From Spirochaetales bacterium (GTDB taxonomy: Bacteria; Spirochaetota; Spirochaetia; DSM-27196; SLAA01): a stretch of DNA of 37,246 nucleotides. The DNA is taken from NCBI GenBank assembly GCA_007127105.1, contig SLAA01000153.1, positions 1 through 37,246 on the forward strand. The letters run 5' to 3'. How positions within the stretch are numbered: position 1 is the stretch's first letter; every line of letters begins with the position of its first letter. Below, in pieces: positions 8,505 through 16,659 of this stretch. Made by a program: the position numbers and the translations under genes. A model generated the notes under the pieces. It searched no databases and was not told the DNA's origin. It saw nothing but the letters and a program-made list of their open reading frames with translations.

Positions 8505-8529
8505 TACCTATCATTAAATTGTATAGGTA
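8505..8529. promoter_or_regulatory. Inverted repeat in the divergent kinase/OmpA gap
   Basis: TACCTAT (8505-8511) and ATAGGTA (8523-8529) form a 7-bp inverted repeat with 11 bases between, about 35 bases upstream of the histidine kinase start. It lies in a 276-base gap shared with the divergent OmpA gene. The spacing suits a dimeric regulator. No clear -35/-10 pair was recognised in the rest of the gap. Confidence 0.25.
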
Positions 8530-8749
8530 TGAATAACCCGTACTCAAGCTGCATGTGTGGAGTTCCCGGCAAAAGGTAGGGGTATTCCCTCTAAGGAACC
8601 TGGACTCTTTCTGGTATCGATGTGAGTCATGGTTTTTCGCCCAATTAGCTGTTGGTGTTCCCGCGCGATCGTGGTACCTTTTACGTCAAAGCTCAAAATA
8701 TGCTAAAGGTAACCAAACAAGGCGTTGTCAATGAATCGGAGGCGCCGTT

Positions 8750-11413
8750 ATGAACGGGAGTAGAGGTATGAGAATTAATTTATCTAAGTACGTTGTTGGG
8801 CTGCTCATGTTTTTCGGGGTATTGGCCACGCTCAGTGCGGCCGGTACCGGTGAGCAGGTGGACACCGAGATTCGAATGCCGTTGCAGCCGCGGCAGTATA
8901 TTGCCCCACTGGGCGATGAAGGAGCCACTCCTGAGTTGGTGCTTCCTTTCTCCGAGGTGGTAGTACCCGGAAGTGACACCACTGTTGTTTCCTACACCCT
9001 CAGCATCTTTGACTCTGAAGGTGAGTTGGTATGGCAACGTGTGGAACGCGAAACCGAACGAAGAGGTTTCTTTGGACGCCTGTTTGGCGGTGAGCGGCCC
9101 AGCGTTCCTCTACCTGATACCCTTGTGTGGGACGGCACCTACCGGGCTTCCGAGCTGGGGACGGACGGTGAGCATGTACCGGATGATGACTACACATACC
9201 AGGTAGTCATCACTGACTACGACGGAAATACCGCCTCGACGCCACCATTTGCCGTCACGGTGGATAACACACCACCTCAAGTAACCAGGCTCGACTCCCC
9301 ATACCGGCGTTTTGCGCCAATTCCTAACAGCGCCAGAACCGAGTTTGTCATTAACCAGGAAGGTTCACGTGAACATGACTGGCAGGGCACAATCCGTGAT
9401 GCTGACGGAGAAGCCGTTTGGCGGTGGACGCAGCGCAACCCCAACCCGCGCAACAGAGATCAAGATCGTGTCCCGGCACCCGAGATTGCCTGGGATGGAA
9501 CAGTAAACATAGAGGGTAGCCCTCGCCTGGGCCAGAGCGCCCCCGAGGGTGAGTATAGCTACGAGCTAGTTGGGCGAGACCGCGCCGGGAATGTAACCAG
9601 AGTCGCGCTTGAGTATCCCATAGAGTTAAGCCTGACCGCCGGTGATGTTGACCTGCATCTGGGAGATCAGGAAGATGCTTTCTCACCGAACAACAACGGT
9701 GTGCAGGACACATTGAGCTTCTACGCAGATGTGTTTGAGACCGAAGGCATTGTGCAGTGGCAACTGCACATAACTGAACGAGGAGCCCCAGCGCAAGTGC
9801 TACGGAGTATTTCTGGCCTGGCACCGGTTCCCGGCGAAATAGTCTTTGATGGCAGGTCAGCCGCCGGCACGGTACTGCCTGACGGGGAGTACCAGGCGAG
9901 CCTTCAGGTTGAGTACGACACCGGCTACACCGCGGAGGCAGTTCCGGTAGCCTTCACGCTTGATACCACCGCCCCGCGGGCAGAGATCAGCTACGACACC
10001 CTTCCTGCACCAGCCGTCGACAGAGACCGGGTAGCATTTGGTGGCGAGACCCGAGAGCGGGTCGAGTTCACGGTAGATGCCGACGAAGATCAGGACTGGG
10101 AAGCTGTCCTGTACATCAACGGTGAAGAATACATGCGCATGCTGCGCTCGGATTTCGGCGAGCTGTTCTTTCCGTTCACGGTCGAGTGGGATGGGCGTGA
10201 CCTTGATGGGCGTGAGGCACCCGACGCCATCTATGAGTTGTACCTCGTTGCCACCGACCGAGCGGGAAACACCGGTCGCTCAAACATCGTGCGCATAGAA
10301 AAAGACACTCGAGACCCGGCTGTAGAGCTCCATATGGGTGACGCCGAACTGGACGAGCAGCCTGAGGCCTTCCAGATTTCCACGCGGGCCGACGCAGAAG
10401 ACACCGTCGTTCCCATGCGAATTGAGTATGAAGCAGAAGACCTCATTGAAGAAATGCGGCTTGAGGTGCGCGACGCTCAAGGCCGAGTCGTGGCGAGTCG
10501 AGTAAGCCGCACGGCCTTTGACAGTTACGTCTGGAGCGGGCGCAATAACGCGGGTGCCCCGGTATCCGACGGTGTGTATACCGTTGATCTGCGTGTGAGT
10601 TACCTCAACGGTGCGGTGCGCGAAGTGTTGGACCAAGGGCCAATTGTGGTGGACAGCACTCGCCCAGCCGTAGCGCTTGGTGACCAGGTGGCAATTGAGA
10701 TTAGCCCGCGTCCCTTCGCACCCGACAGCATGGGGCGACAGGAAGAACTGACAATTGAGCTTGGAGTACGTGCCGGTATTGTTGTTCAGTCCTGGGAGGT
10801 TGATATTCGTGAACGTACCGGTCGGACCTTCTACAAGTTCTCTGGAACGGGTAATCCACCGGCCGAACTGATTTGGGACGGACGCTCTGCAGACGGCGAG
10901 CTTGTCCAGTCGGCGGAGTTGTACCGGGCGGTATTTACGGTAAATGATCGCAGTGGTGCGGTAGAGCGTGCTGAGACAAGCATCGAGATAGATATTCTGG
11001 TGATAGAGGACGGTGACGTACTGCGAATTGTGGTGCCCAATATCCAGTTTCCGCCCAACAGCGCGGACCTATTTGGTGTTTCGGACGAGGACATGGATCG
11101 TAACTTCCATACATTGCGACGTATCGCCGCAATTCTCACCCAGTACAACAGCCGGGACATAGTCATTGAGGGCCATGCCGCGCATGTGTACTTCCGACCC
11201 AGTGACCCCTTGCACCGCCAGGAGCATGTTGGCGTGCTCGTTCCCCTCTCCGCAGCTCGGGCCGAGCAGGTGCGCCGTGCGCTTATCATTCTGGGTCTTG
11301 ATCGGGACAGAATGTCCACAGTCGGAATAGGCGGAACTCGACCGGTCGTGCCGCACAGCAACCGCGAAGAGGTTTGGAAGAACCGAAGAGTAGAGTTTAT
11401 TATGGTGCGTTAA
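8750..11413 (+). CDS. OmpA-family outer-membrane protein with FlgD-type Ig-like repeats
   Basis: An 887-residue exported protein. A signal peptide ends near TLSAA (about residue 30). The middle consists of about six repeats of roughly 100 residues, each closing with a WDG-like turn followed by DGxY (VWDGTYRA, IAWDGTVN, IVFDGRSA, VEWDGRDL, YVWSGRNN, LIWDGRSA). One repeat begins FSPNNNGVQDTLSF, as in FlgD-like and gliding-motility Ig domains. The C-terminus is an OmpA peptidoglycan-binding domain (IEGHAA ... LSAARAEQVRRAL ... NRRVEFI), with an extra loop after GHAA. It probably tethers the outer membrane to peptidoglycan. ATG 8750 is chosen because GGAGG lies 7 bases upstream; ATG 8768 is an alternative. 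Confidence 0.88.
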   Translation: MNGSRGMRINLSKYVVGLLMFFGVLATLSAAGTGEQVDTEIRMPLQPRQYIAPLGDEGATPELVLPFSEVVVPGSDTTVVSYTLSIFDSEGELVWQRVERETERRGFFGRLFGGERPSVPLPDTLVWDGTYRASELGTDGEHVPDDDYTYQVVITDYDGNTASTPPFAVTVDNTPPQVTRLDSPYRRFAPIPNSARTEFVINQEGSREHDWQGTIRDADGEAVWRWTQRNPNPRNRDQDRVPAPEIAWDGTVNIEGSPRLGQSAPEGEYSYELVGRDRAGNVTRVALEYPIELSLTAGDVDLHLGDQEDAFSPNNNGVQDTLSFYADVFETEGIVQWQLHITERGAPAQVLRSISGLAPVPGEIVFDGRSAAGTVLPDGEYQASLQVEYDTGYTAEAVPVAFTLDTTAPRAEISYDTLPAPAVDRDRVAFGGETRERVEFTVDADEDQDWEAVLYINGEEYMRMLRSDFGELFFPFTVEWDGRDLDGREAPDAIYELYLVATDRAGNTGRSNIVRIEKDTRDPAVELHMGDAELDEQPEAFQISTRADAEDTVVPMRIEYEAEDLIEEMRLEVRDAQGRVVASRVSRTAFDSYVWSGRNNAGAPVSDGVYTVDLRVSYLNGAVREVLDQGPIVVDSTRPAVALGDQVAIEISPRPFAPDSMGRQEELTIELGVRAGIVVQSWEVDIRERTGRTFYKFSGTGNPPAELIWDGRSADGELVQSAELYRAVFTVNDRSGAVERAETSIEIDILVIEDGDVLRIVVPNIQFPPNSADLFGVSDEDMDRNFHTLRRIAAILTQYNSRDIVIEGHAAHVYFRPSDPLHRQEHVGVLVPLSAARAEQVRRALIILGLDRDRMSTVGIGGTRPVVPHSNREEVWKNRRVEFIMVR

Positions 11414-11457
11414 GGAGCGTCTAACACGCGCTGCTGAACACGTTTTCAGCTAAGATT

Positions 11458-11491
11458 GGGGCTGGCGGTTGTATTGACCGCCAGCCCCTTT
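11458..11491 (+). terminator. Intrinsic terminator after the OmpA gene
   Basis: A perfect 12-bp stem, GGGGCTGGCGGT (11458-11469) with ACCGCCAGCCCC (11477-11488), has a 7-base loop and is followed by TTT. It lies 45 bases after the OmpA stop and just before the small basic protein gene. The T-run is short but the stem is strong. Confidence 0.75.
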
Positions 11492-11546
11492 GCGTACTAT
11501 AGTTGCTCTCTATTCCTCAAAAGCATACACCAAGGAGTATCAACAT

Positions 11547-11777
11547 ATGAGTAAGGCACATCGTGGGAAGGGCGCGCGCGCTGAGTATGTTCGCAGTGGA
11601 CGCGGAACCTGCCCCATTACCAAAAAGACCGGCGTAAAGCTTCTCTACGAGCAGGAGATTGACGGTAAGAAGGTCATGGTTTCGAAGGCTGCCAAGGCCG
11701 CCATCAAGAACGAGCAGAAGCGTGCCGTCAAGGCCGCCAAAAAAGAAGAGCGCAAAGAAGCTCCGGTAGAGGCTTAA
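11547..11777 (+). CDS. Small, Lys-rich conserved-looking protein
   Basis: A 76-residue basic protein. The N-terminal half carries RSGRGTCPITKKTGVKLLYE, with a single Cys. The C-terminal half is an Ala/Lys/Glu-rich helix (KAAKAAIKNEQKRAVKAAKKEE). ATG 11547 is chosen over a longer frame because AAGGAG lies 9 bases upstream. It sits between the terminator of the OmpA gene and a hairpin at 11782-11807, so it is probably transcribed alone. From memory, similar short proteins occur in other spirochaetes, but I do not know a function. The composition would suit a nucleic-acid or ribosome-associated protein. Confidence 0.8.
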   Translation: MSKAHRGKGARAEYVRSGRGTCPITKKTGVKLLYEQEIDGKKVMVSKAAKAAIKNEQKRAVKAAKKEERKEAPVEA

Positions 11778-11781
11778 GCTA

Positions 11782-11807
11782 CCAGCCGGTCGTTGAGACC
11801 GGCCTGG
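11782..11807 (+). terminator. Hairpin after the small basic protein
   Basis: CCAGCCGGTC (11782-11791) pairs with GACCGGCCTGG (11797-11807) over 10 base pairs with one bulged C and a 5-base loop. It begins 5 bases after the stop codon. No T-run follows, so termination efficiency is uncertain. Confidence 0.5.
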
Positions 11808-11856
11808 CAGCCGGTATGTCCGGCGCTTGATACAGGTTCATACATTTGAGGAGCAC

Positions 11857-12642
11857 ATGATCTGGGGACAACATAGTTTCCCGGACGACACCCTGTTCCG
11901 ACTTGCTTTCGGAAACGTGCGTGTCTATATCGCCCGACGTCGGCGAGAGTGGCGTTGGTCTCTTGAGTACGCCGATCTGTTCGAGGCCGCAAGCTTTGAA
12001 GCGGTCGGGGAAGATCTGGACGAGTCTCTTAGCTCCCTCTCCTGGCAAAGAATGATCACCAAGGAGCTTTCCGAGGTTCTGGTGCTCGCTCCTCGGCTCC
12101 CGGATCGCCCTCTCTCTGTCTTCCCCCAAGGACAGGTTCAGATTGCAAAAAACGCACAGGTTCGCCTCTGGGTCTCGCTTCCCATGTGGGTGCAGTTTGG
12201 ATGCACGAATGGCGAAACGGTGCTTGAAGTCGGCTCGGAGCGCCTATCCGGCAGTTGGCTGGGAGACTCCATTGGTGGCCGCATGGCATACACCCTCAAG
12301 TCCGAGCCACGCTATCATGGTGAGTCGGATCCAATCCCTGATCATTGTGCCCGGTGTGTCCTCAGTATCCTCAATCAGGCAGATTCGCCCTTTGTTGTGA
12401 GCAAGCTCGCAGTACCTACCGAGCTTCTTCACCTCTACCAGACTAAAACGGGAGAGGGGAGTGAGATGTATACGAGTGAGGTCAAGCTACTCCATACCCG
12501 TGACCATGAGATCAGTGTTAATCCACTACATCACCGTGATCATTCCAGACAGGCTCCTTTTGTACCGGCTCGTGTTCGTGGTGTCGACAATTTCTGGAAG
12601 CGCAGCGTTGGCCTTTTGAAGCGGATTGGAAACTACTCATGA
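11857..12642 (+). CDS. DUF432-family protein, partner of MscS
   Basis: A 261-residue protein, probably soluble. The central stretch RPLSVFPQGQVQIAKNA, then VRLWVSLPMWVQFG, matches what I know of DUF432, a family common in archaea and scattered in bacteria. No membrane segment or signal peptide is visible. The ATG at 11857 (protein start MIWGQHSF) has GAGG 5 bases upstream; a TTG at 11827 in the same frame is less likely. The stop overlaps the MscS start by 4 bases (ATGA), which implies translational coupling and a shared job. The function is not established; regulating or assembling the channel is an inference from gene order. Confidence 0.75.
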   Translation: MIWGQHSFPDDTLFRLAFGNVRVYIARRRREWRWSLEYADLFEAASFEAVGEDLDESLSSLSWQRMITKELSEVLVLAPRLPDRPLSVFPQGQVQIAKNAQVRLWVSLPMWVQFGCTNGETVLEVGSERLSGSWLGDSIGGRMAYTLKSEPRYHGESDPIPDHCARCVLSILNQADSPFVVSKLAVPTELLHLYQTKTGEGSEMYTSEVKLLHTRDHEISVNPLHHRDHSRQAPFVPARVRGVDNFWKRSVGLLKRIGNYS

Positions 12643-13427
12643 CCGAACTCTTTGAACTCGGACTGCAGCTCGATGTACTCCTTCGTATTCTCCGCTTCCT
12701 TGGGCTCTTGATACTTGGTGTACTTGTAGTGAAGGTGCTTGCCTTTGTGGTGGGACGCACCATGCACAAGCGATTCTCAGAACAGTCCATAATGATCACC
12801 CGCAAGATCATTTTCTACTCCGGATTCCTGATAGTAATCATGACGCTGTTGGCGGATCTGGGCTTGAATCTGGCAGCTCTGCTCGGCGCCTTTGGTGTCG
12901 CCGGTATTGCAATAGGATTTGCGGCTCAAACAAGTATATCCAACGTCATTAGCGGGATGTTCCTCATTTCCGAGAAACCCTTTGAGATTGGCGATATCGT
13001 GCGTGTCGGCGACAACACCGGCGTCGTTCTCTCCATAGACCTGCTCTCCATCAAAATTCGAACCTTTGACAATCAGTTCTTGCGCATCCCGAACGAGACT
13101 CTGATCAAGTCCGATGTCGTTAACGTTACCCGCTACCCAATCCGGCGCGTCACCTTTGAGTTTGCCGTTGAGTACAGTACCGAGTTACCTGAACTCAAAC
13201 GGGTGCTCCTAGGCGTGGCAGCCGAAATTCCCGAGGTGCTCGACAACCCTGAGCCGCTATTTCTTATCAAGAGTTTTGGAGTGCGGGGAGTGGATATTGT
13301 GTTTGGCGTCTGGTTCGCGAAGGCAGATTTCTTACTGGTACGAAACACCGTCGCGGAGCGAATGAAAACGGCATTTGAGGCCAACAACATCCGATTCGCC
13401 ATTGTTAAGTGGCCAGCGGAGCACTAG
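12639..13427 (+). CDS. MscS-family mechanosensitive channel
   Basis: A 262-residue small-conductance mechanosensitive channel. Two or three membrane helices lie in residues 10-110. The pore-lining helix contains LLGAFGVAGIAIGFAAQ, followed by the family-typical NVISGMFLISEKPFEIGD. The beta domain shows RIPNETLIKSDVVNVTR, and a C-terminal alpha/beta domain completes the fold. Length is close to the E. coli MscS (286 residues). It opens under membrane tension to release solutes during osmotic downshock, in the inner membrane. It is translated from the overlapping ATG at the end of the DUF432 gene. Confidence 0.92.
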   Translation: MTELFELGLQLDVLLRILRFLGLLILGVLVVKVLAFVVGRTMHKRFSEQSIMITRKIIFYSGFLIVIMTLLADLGLNLAALLGAFGVAGIAIGFAAQTSISNVISGMFLISEKPFEIGDIVRVGDNTGVVLSIDLLSIKIRTFDNQFLRIPNETLIKSDVVNVTRYPIRRVTFEFAVEYSTELPELKRVLLGVAAEIPEVLDNPEPLFLIKSFGVRGVDIVFGVWFAKADFLLVRNTVAERMKTAFEANNIRFAIVKWPAEH

Positions 13428-13453
13428 ACAAGACCGTCGGAGCAACGAAAAAA

Positions 13454-13483
13454 GGGTGACCGGTCATGCTGTCCCGGTCACCC
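13454..13483 (-). terminator. Terminator of ackA, shared by convergent genes
   Basis: GGGTGACCGG (13454-13463) and CCGGTCACCC (13474-13483) form a perfect 10-bp stem with a 10-base loop. On the minus strand the stem is followed by TTTTTT (the A-run at 13448-13453), a good intrinsic terminator for ackA. On the plus strand no T-run follows, but the stem lies 26 bases after the MscS stop and could also slow that transcript. Confidence 0.8.
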
Positions 13484-13527
13484 CATATCAAAATCACTGT
13501 GATTGTCCCTATGAGCAAGCCAGAAAC

Positions 13528-14901
13528 TTATTCACAGTCCTCCGGATTCACAGTGCCTGCCGGTGATGGTGGAAAAGCAAGAATGCTTTCAAGCCCGTCG
13601 AACTTATCAACATCCTGATCAACGCAGCCGTTACGTTCCTGATTCATGTAGTCCGCGGTCTGAAAGGAGTAGGTGAAATTGGTGTGTACGTCGTAGGTCC
13701 CGGCCATGATTGCGTATGTGTCCTCGGTCATGACCAACTCTTCGTCGGTCGGAATCACAAAGATCTTGGTGGGTGAGTCGTCGGTAGAAATAATGGTCTC
13801 AGCATTCTTGGTGATAGAGACGTTGTTCTTGCGCGGATCCAGTTTGATTCCCATTACGTCAAGGCCTTGGGCGGCTAGTTCCCGAATGAGAGCACCACGT
13901 TCACCGACACCGGCCGTGAATACTAATGCGTCAACCTTGCCGAGAGCCGCGGTGTATGAACCGATGTACTTACGAATGCGGTATGCTTCCATTTCAATTG
14001 CCAGCTGAGCCTTCTTGTTGCCCTTTTCAGCTGCCTTCTGAATGTCGCGGCGGTCAACAAACTCTTCGGTTATACCGAGAAGCCCACTTTTTTTGTTCAG
14101 AGCTCTTTCAACTTCATCAATTGCTATCCCGCAGATGTTAGTCAGGTAAAATGGAATTGCGGGGTCCATATCGCCGGAGCGGGTTCCCATAACCAGCCCT
14201 TCAAGCGGCGTTAGGCCCATTGAGGTATCAAAAGAGCACCCGTTCTTGACGGCGTTTATGCTTGATCCGTTTCCAACATGCGCGACAATGACGTTTGTTT
14301 CAAAAGGATCCTTGCCCAGGAGCACTGCTGCCCGCTTGGCTGTGTACAGAAAGGAGGTGCCGTGGAACCCGTAGCGGCGGACGCCGTACTTCTCGTACCA
14401 GCTGTAGGGTAAGGCGTACATGTAGGAACTCTGCGGCATGGTCTGGTGCCATGCGGTATCCATAATTGCGCAGTGCGGCACATCTGGCAGCGCAGTGCGC
14501 GCGGCCTCAATGCCCATAATATTGGCCGGATTGTGCAAGGGGGCCAGATCCTGAATTTCGCGGAAGGCGGCCAGAACGGAGTCGTCTACGAGAACCGACT
14601 TGGAGAACTTCTCACCACCATGCACAACACGGTGGCCAACGGCCTTTACGTCCTCAATTGAGGTTATTGCACCATGGCTTGGGTCAACAATGGCCTCCTG
14701 TATGAGCTCAATTGCCACTCGGTGATCCGGGCAATCCTTTTCACGCACAAACTCATCTTTGCCGCTTGTCTTGTGAGTAATGACGGATCCAGGCTGTGTT
14801 ACGCGTTCTACCATACCGGTAGCGAGAATGCGACGTTCATCCCAGTCGTACAGTTGGTACTTGACCGAGGAACTGCCGCAGTTGAGAGTGAGAATGACCA
14901 T
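13528..14901 (-). CDS. ackA: Acetate kinase
   Basis: A 457-residue acetate kinase. It converts acetyl phosphate and ADP to acetate and ATP, the last ATP-yielding step of acetate fermentation. Family signatures are [14 protein letters not shown] at the N-terminus, [53 protein letters not shown] and [11 protein letters not shown]. The protein runs about 55 residues past the usual end, with [14 protein letters not shown] opening the tail; I remember treponemal acetate kinases being similarly long. No phosphotransacetylase gene is in the window. ATG 14901 follows a G-rich ribosome-binding stretch. It is divergent from the sugar importer and has a strong terminator downstream. Confidence 0.97.
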   Translation of the reverse strand: MVILTLNCGSSSVKYQLYDWDERRILATGMVERVTQPGSVITHKTSGKDEFVREKDCPDHRVAIELIQEAIVDPSHGAITSIEDVKAVGHRVVHGGEKFSKSVLVDDSVLAAFREIQDLAPLHNPANIMGIEAARTALPDVPHCAIMDTAWHQTMPQSSYMYALPYSWYEKYGVRRYGFHGTSFLYTAKRAAVLLGKDPFETNVIVAHVGNGSSINAVKNGCSFDTSMGLTPLEGLVMGTRSGDMDPAIPFYLTNICGIAIDEVERALNKKSGLLGITEEFVDRRDIQKAAEKGNKKAQLAIEMEAYRIRKYIGSYTAALGKVDALVFTAGVGERGALIRELAAQGLDVMGIKLDPRKNNVSITKNAETIISTDDSPTKIFVIPTDEELVMTEDTYAIMAGTYDVHTNFTYSFQTADYMNQERNGCVDQDVDKFDGLESILAFPPSPAGTVNPEDCE

Positions 14902-15233
14902 GACGACCCCCTAGGGAAATGTGCCGCCCTTAGCGGCTGGAATATGTTTACGAGAAGTATTTCGTATTTTTACATAACTCCTACGAAACATCAAGCTTCC
15001 TTTTCATCCGTAACGAAAACCGAGTCCGATATATCGGAAGGAATTCACATGATTACGGTTTTTTCTTGCCAAATACCAAAATCGGGCGTAATCTAATGTT
15101 AGTAACGCGATGCTGTTTCCGTTTGTTAACGAACAGCAGCTGTCGTGTTTCACAAGAGAGGACATGGCCAGCGGGCCGTGCGTTGCGCTACAGGCGCCAA
15201 GGCGTGTGCTCTCAAAAAAACAGGAGGCAAGAG
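14902..15233. promoter_or_regulatory. Divergent ackA / sugar-importer regulatory region
   Basis: A 332-base gap without a convincing gene. It holds a perfect 14-bp palindrome TCCGATATATCGGA (15025-15038), a near-perfect palindrome GTTTGTTAACGAAC (15121-15134, one mismatched pair), and TACGA/TCGTA arms at 14949-14953 and 14962-14966. TTGCCA (15066-15071) and TAATCT (15089-15094) with 17 bases between are a weak promoter candidate for the importer. The 15121 palindrome would then lie just downstream of the start site, a roadblock position that suits the LacI regulator of the same operon. Confidence 0.4.
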
Positions 15234-16565
15234 ATGAGGAGATTTAAGGTTGTCGCCATGACTTTTATGGTCATTGGCGGGCTTGCACTGGTGGTTGCCG
15301 GTTGTGAACCAGCTGCTGACGATGCAGTGGCCGCAACGAATCCCACCGATAATCCGTGGACCGATGGAGTAGACCTCTCCGGAACCGAGGTGGAGATTTT
15401 TGGGGCCTTTGTGGATGAGGACGGCCGTCGCTTCCAAGCCAGCATGCGCCCATTCATTGAGCAAACCGGAATTAACGTGATCTATGAGGGCTCCGGTGAC
15501 TTTGAGTCGCTCATTACCATTCGGGCAGAGGGTGGCGATCCTCCCGATATTGCGGCCTTCCCACAGCCTGGCTTGATGTACGATCTCGCCGACAGCGGAC
15601 ACGTAATGAATCTGTACGACTGGTTTAATCGTGACTACCTGTTGCAGCAGTACGCCGAGAGCTGGCTTGATATAGCCGAGCATGAAGGTGAAATGCTTGG
15701 TGTATGGTACCGAACGAGCATCAAGAGTCTGGTGTGGTATCCAAGACCTGAATTTGAGGCGGCTGGATACGAAGTCCCCGAGACCTGGGACGAACTCATT
15801 GCACTCTCAGACCAAATGGTAGCCGACGGCCGCACACCGTGGAGTATTGGTATTGAAAGTGCTGGTGCTACCGGTTGGGTAGCTACCGACTGGATTGAAG
15901 ACATCATGCTGAGAACAGCTCCCCCCGAGGTCTACGATGCCTGGATCATTGGCGAACATCCCTTTGACTCACCTGAAGTACGCCGAGCGGTAGAGATTAT
16001 GTCCGAGATCTGGATGAATAACGACTACGTACTTGGTGGAACTACCTCTATTCTTACCGTTCCTTTCGGCGACGCTCCCAATGCGTTGTTTAGTGACCCC
16101 CCCGCTGCATGGCTCCATCGACAAGCGAGCTTCATTCCGGCATTCTTCCCTGACGGTGTTACTGTAGGTGAGGATGTTGACTTCTTCTACCTTCCGCCTA
16201 TTGATGCAGAACAGGGAAGCCCGGTTCTCACCGCCGGTGATGTAATGGGAGCCATGGCTGACCGTCCCGAGATTCGAGCGGTAATGCGTTACCTCACCAC
16301 CGGTGAGTCGACCCGCGCATGGCTTGAGTCCGGCGGATTTGTGTCGCCCCATGAAGACACCCCACTCGCCTGGTATCCGACCGACACCGACCGTCGCTAT
16401 GCCGAGATCCTTCTGGATGCAGACACAGTCCGATTCGATGCATCGGACATGATGCCGGGTGCCGTTGGTACCGGTAGTTTCTGGACCGGTATGGTTGACT
16501 ACGTTTCCGGTGACGACCTCGGAAGCGTCTTGCGCAGCATTGACAATAGCTGGCCGCGAGACTAA
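15234..16565 (+). CDS. Sugar ABC transporter substrate-binding lipoprotein (AglE-like)
   Basis: A 443-residue extracellular solute-binding protein. The signal peptide ends in the lipobox LVVAGC (Cys24), so it should be a lipid-anchored periplasmic protein. Segments such as VEIFGAFVDEDG, GINVIYEGSGDFESLI and GGDPPDIAAFPQPGLM closely resemble alpha-glucoside-type binding proteins, as I remember them. It captures a sugar, probably an alpha-glucoside or related oligosaccharide, for the two permeases that follow. ATG 15234 has AGGAGG 6 bases upstream, so the longer frame from 15066 is rejected. The 94-base gap to the permease contains two hairpins that may set a higher level of this protein. Confidence 0.93.
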   Translation: MRRFKVVAMTFMVIGGLALVVAGCEPAADDAVAATNPTDNPWTDGVDLSGTEVEIFGAFVDEDGRRFQASMRPFIEQTGINVIYEGSGDFESLITIRAEGGDPPDIAAFPQPGLMYDLADSGHVMNLYDWFNRDYLLQQYAESWLDIAEHEGEMLGVWYRTSIKSLVWYPRPEFEAAGYEVPETWDELIALSDQMVADGRTPWSIGIESAGATGWVATDWIEDIMLRTAPPEVYDAWIIGEHPFDSPEVRRAVEIMSEIWMNNDYVLGGTTSILTVPFGDAPNALFSDPPAAWLHRQASFIPAFFPDGVTVGEDVDFFYLPPIDAEQGSPVLTAGDVMGAMADRPEIRAVMRYLTTGESTRAWLESGGFVSPHEDTPLAWYPTDTDRRYAEILLDADTVRFDASDMMPGAVGTGSFWTGMVDYVSGDDLGSVLRSIDNSWPRD

Positions 16566-16577
16566 CACAATTGTTTG

Positions 16578-16643
16578 GACACGCACCTTGGCGTGTCGAT
16601 TAGGCCTTTGAGCTGTGGCCCCTCCTTGGGGCCGCAGCTTTCT
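16578..16643 (+). terminator. Two hairpins between binding protein and permease genes
   Basis: The first stem is GACACGC (16578-16584) with GCGTGTC (16591-16597). The second is 12 bp with one G-T pair, AGCTGTGGCCCC (16611-16622) and GGGGCCGCAGCT (16628-16639), loop TCCTT, followed by TTCT. This is typical of partial terminators or mRNA-stabilising stems after a binding-protein gene, giving more binding protein than permease. Confidence 0.65.
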
Positions 16644-16659
16644 AACTGTAGGTGGGGGA

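Noticed and set aside
15066-15233. The binding-protein frame is open 56 codons further upstream, to 15066.
   Set aside because: The signal peptide with lipobox and the AGGAGG site fix the start at 15234; the extra part overlaps the regulatory palindromes.
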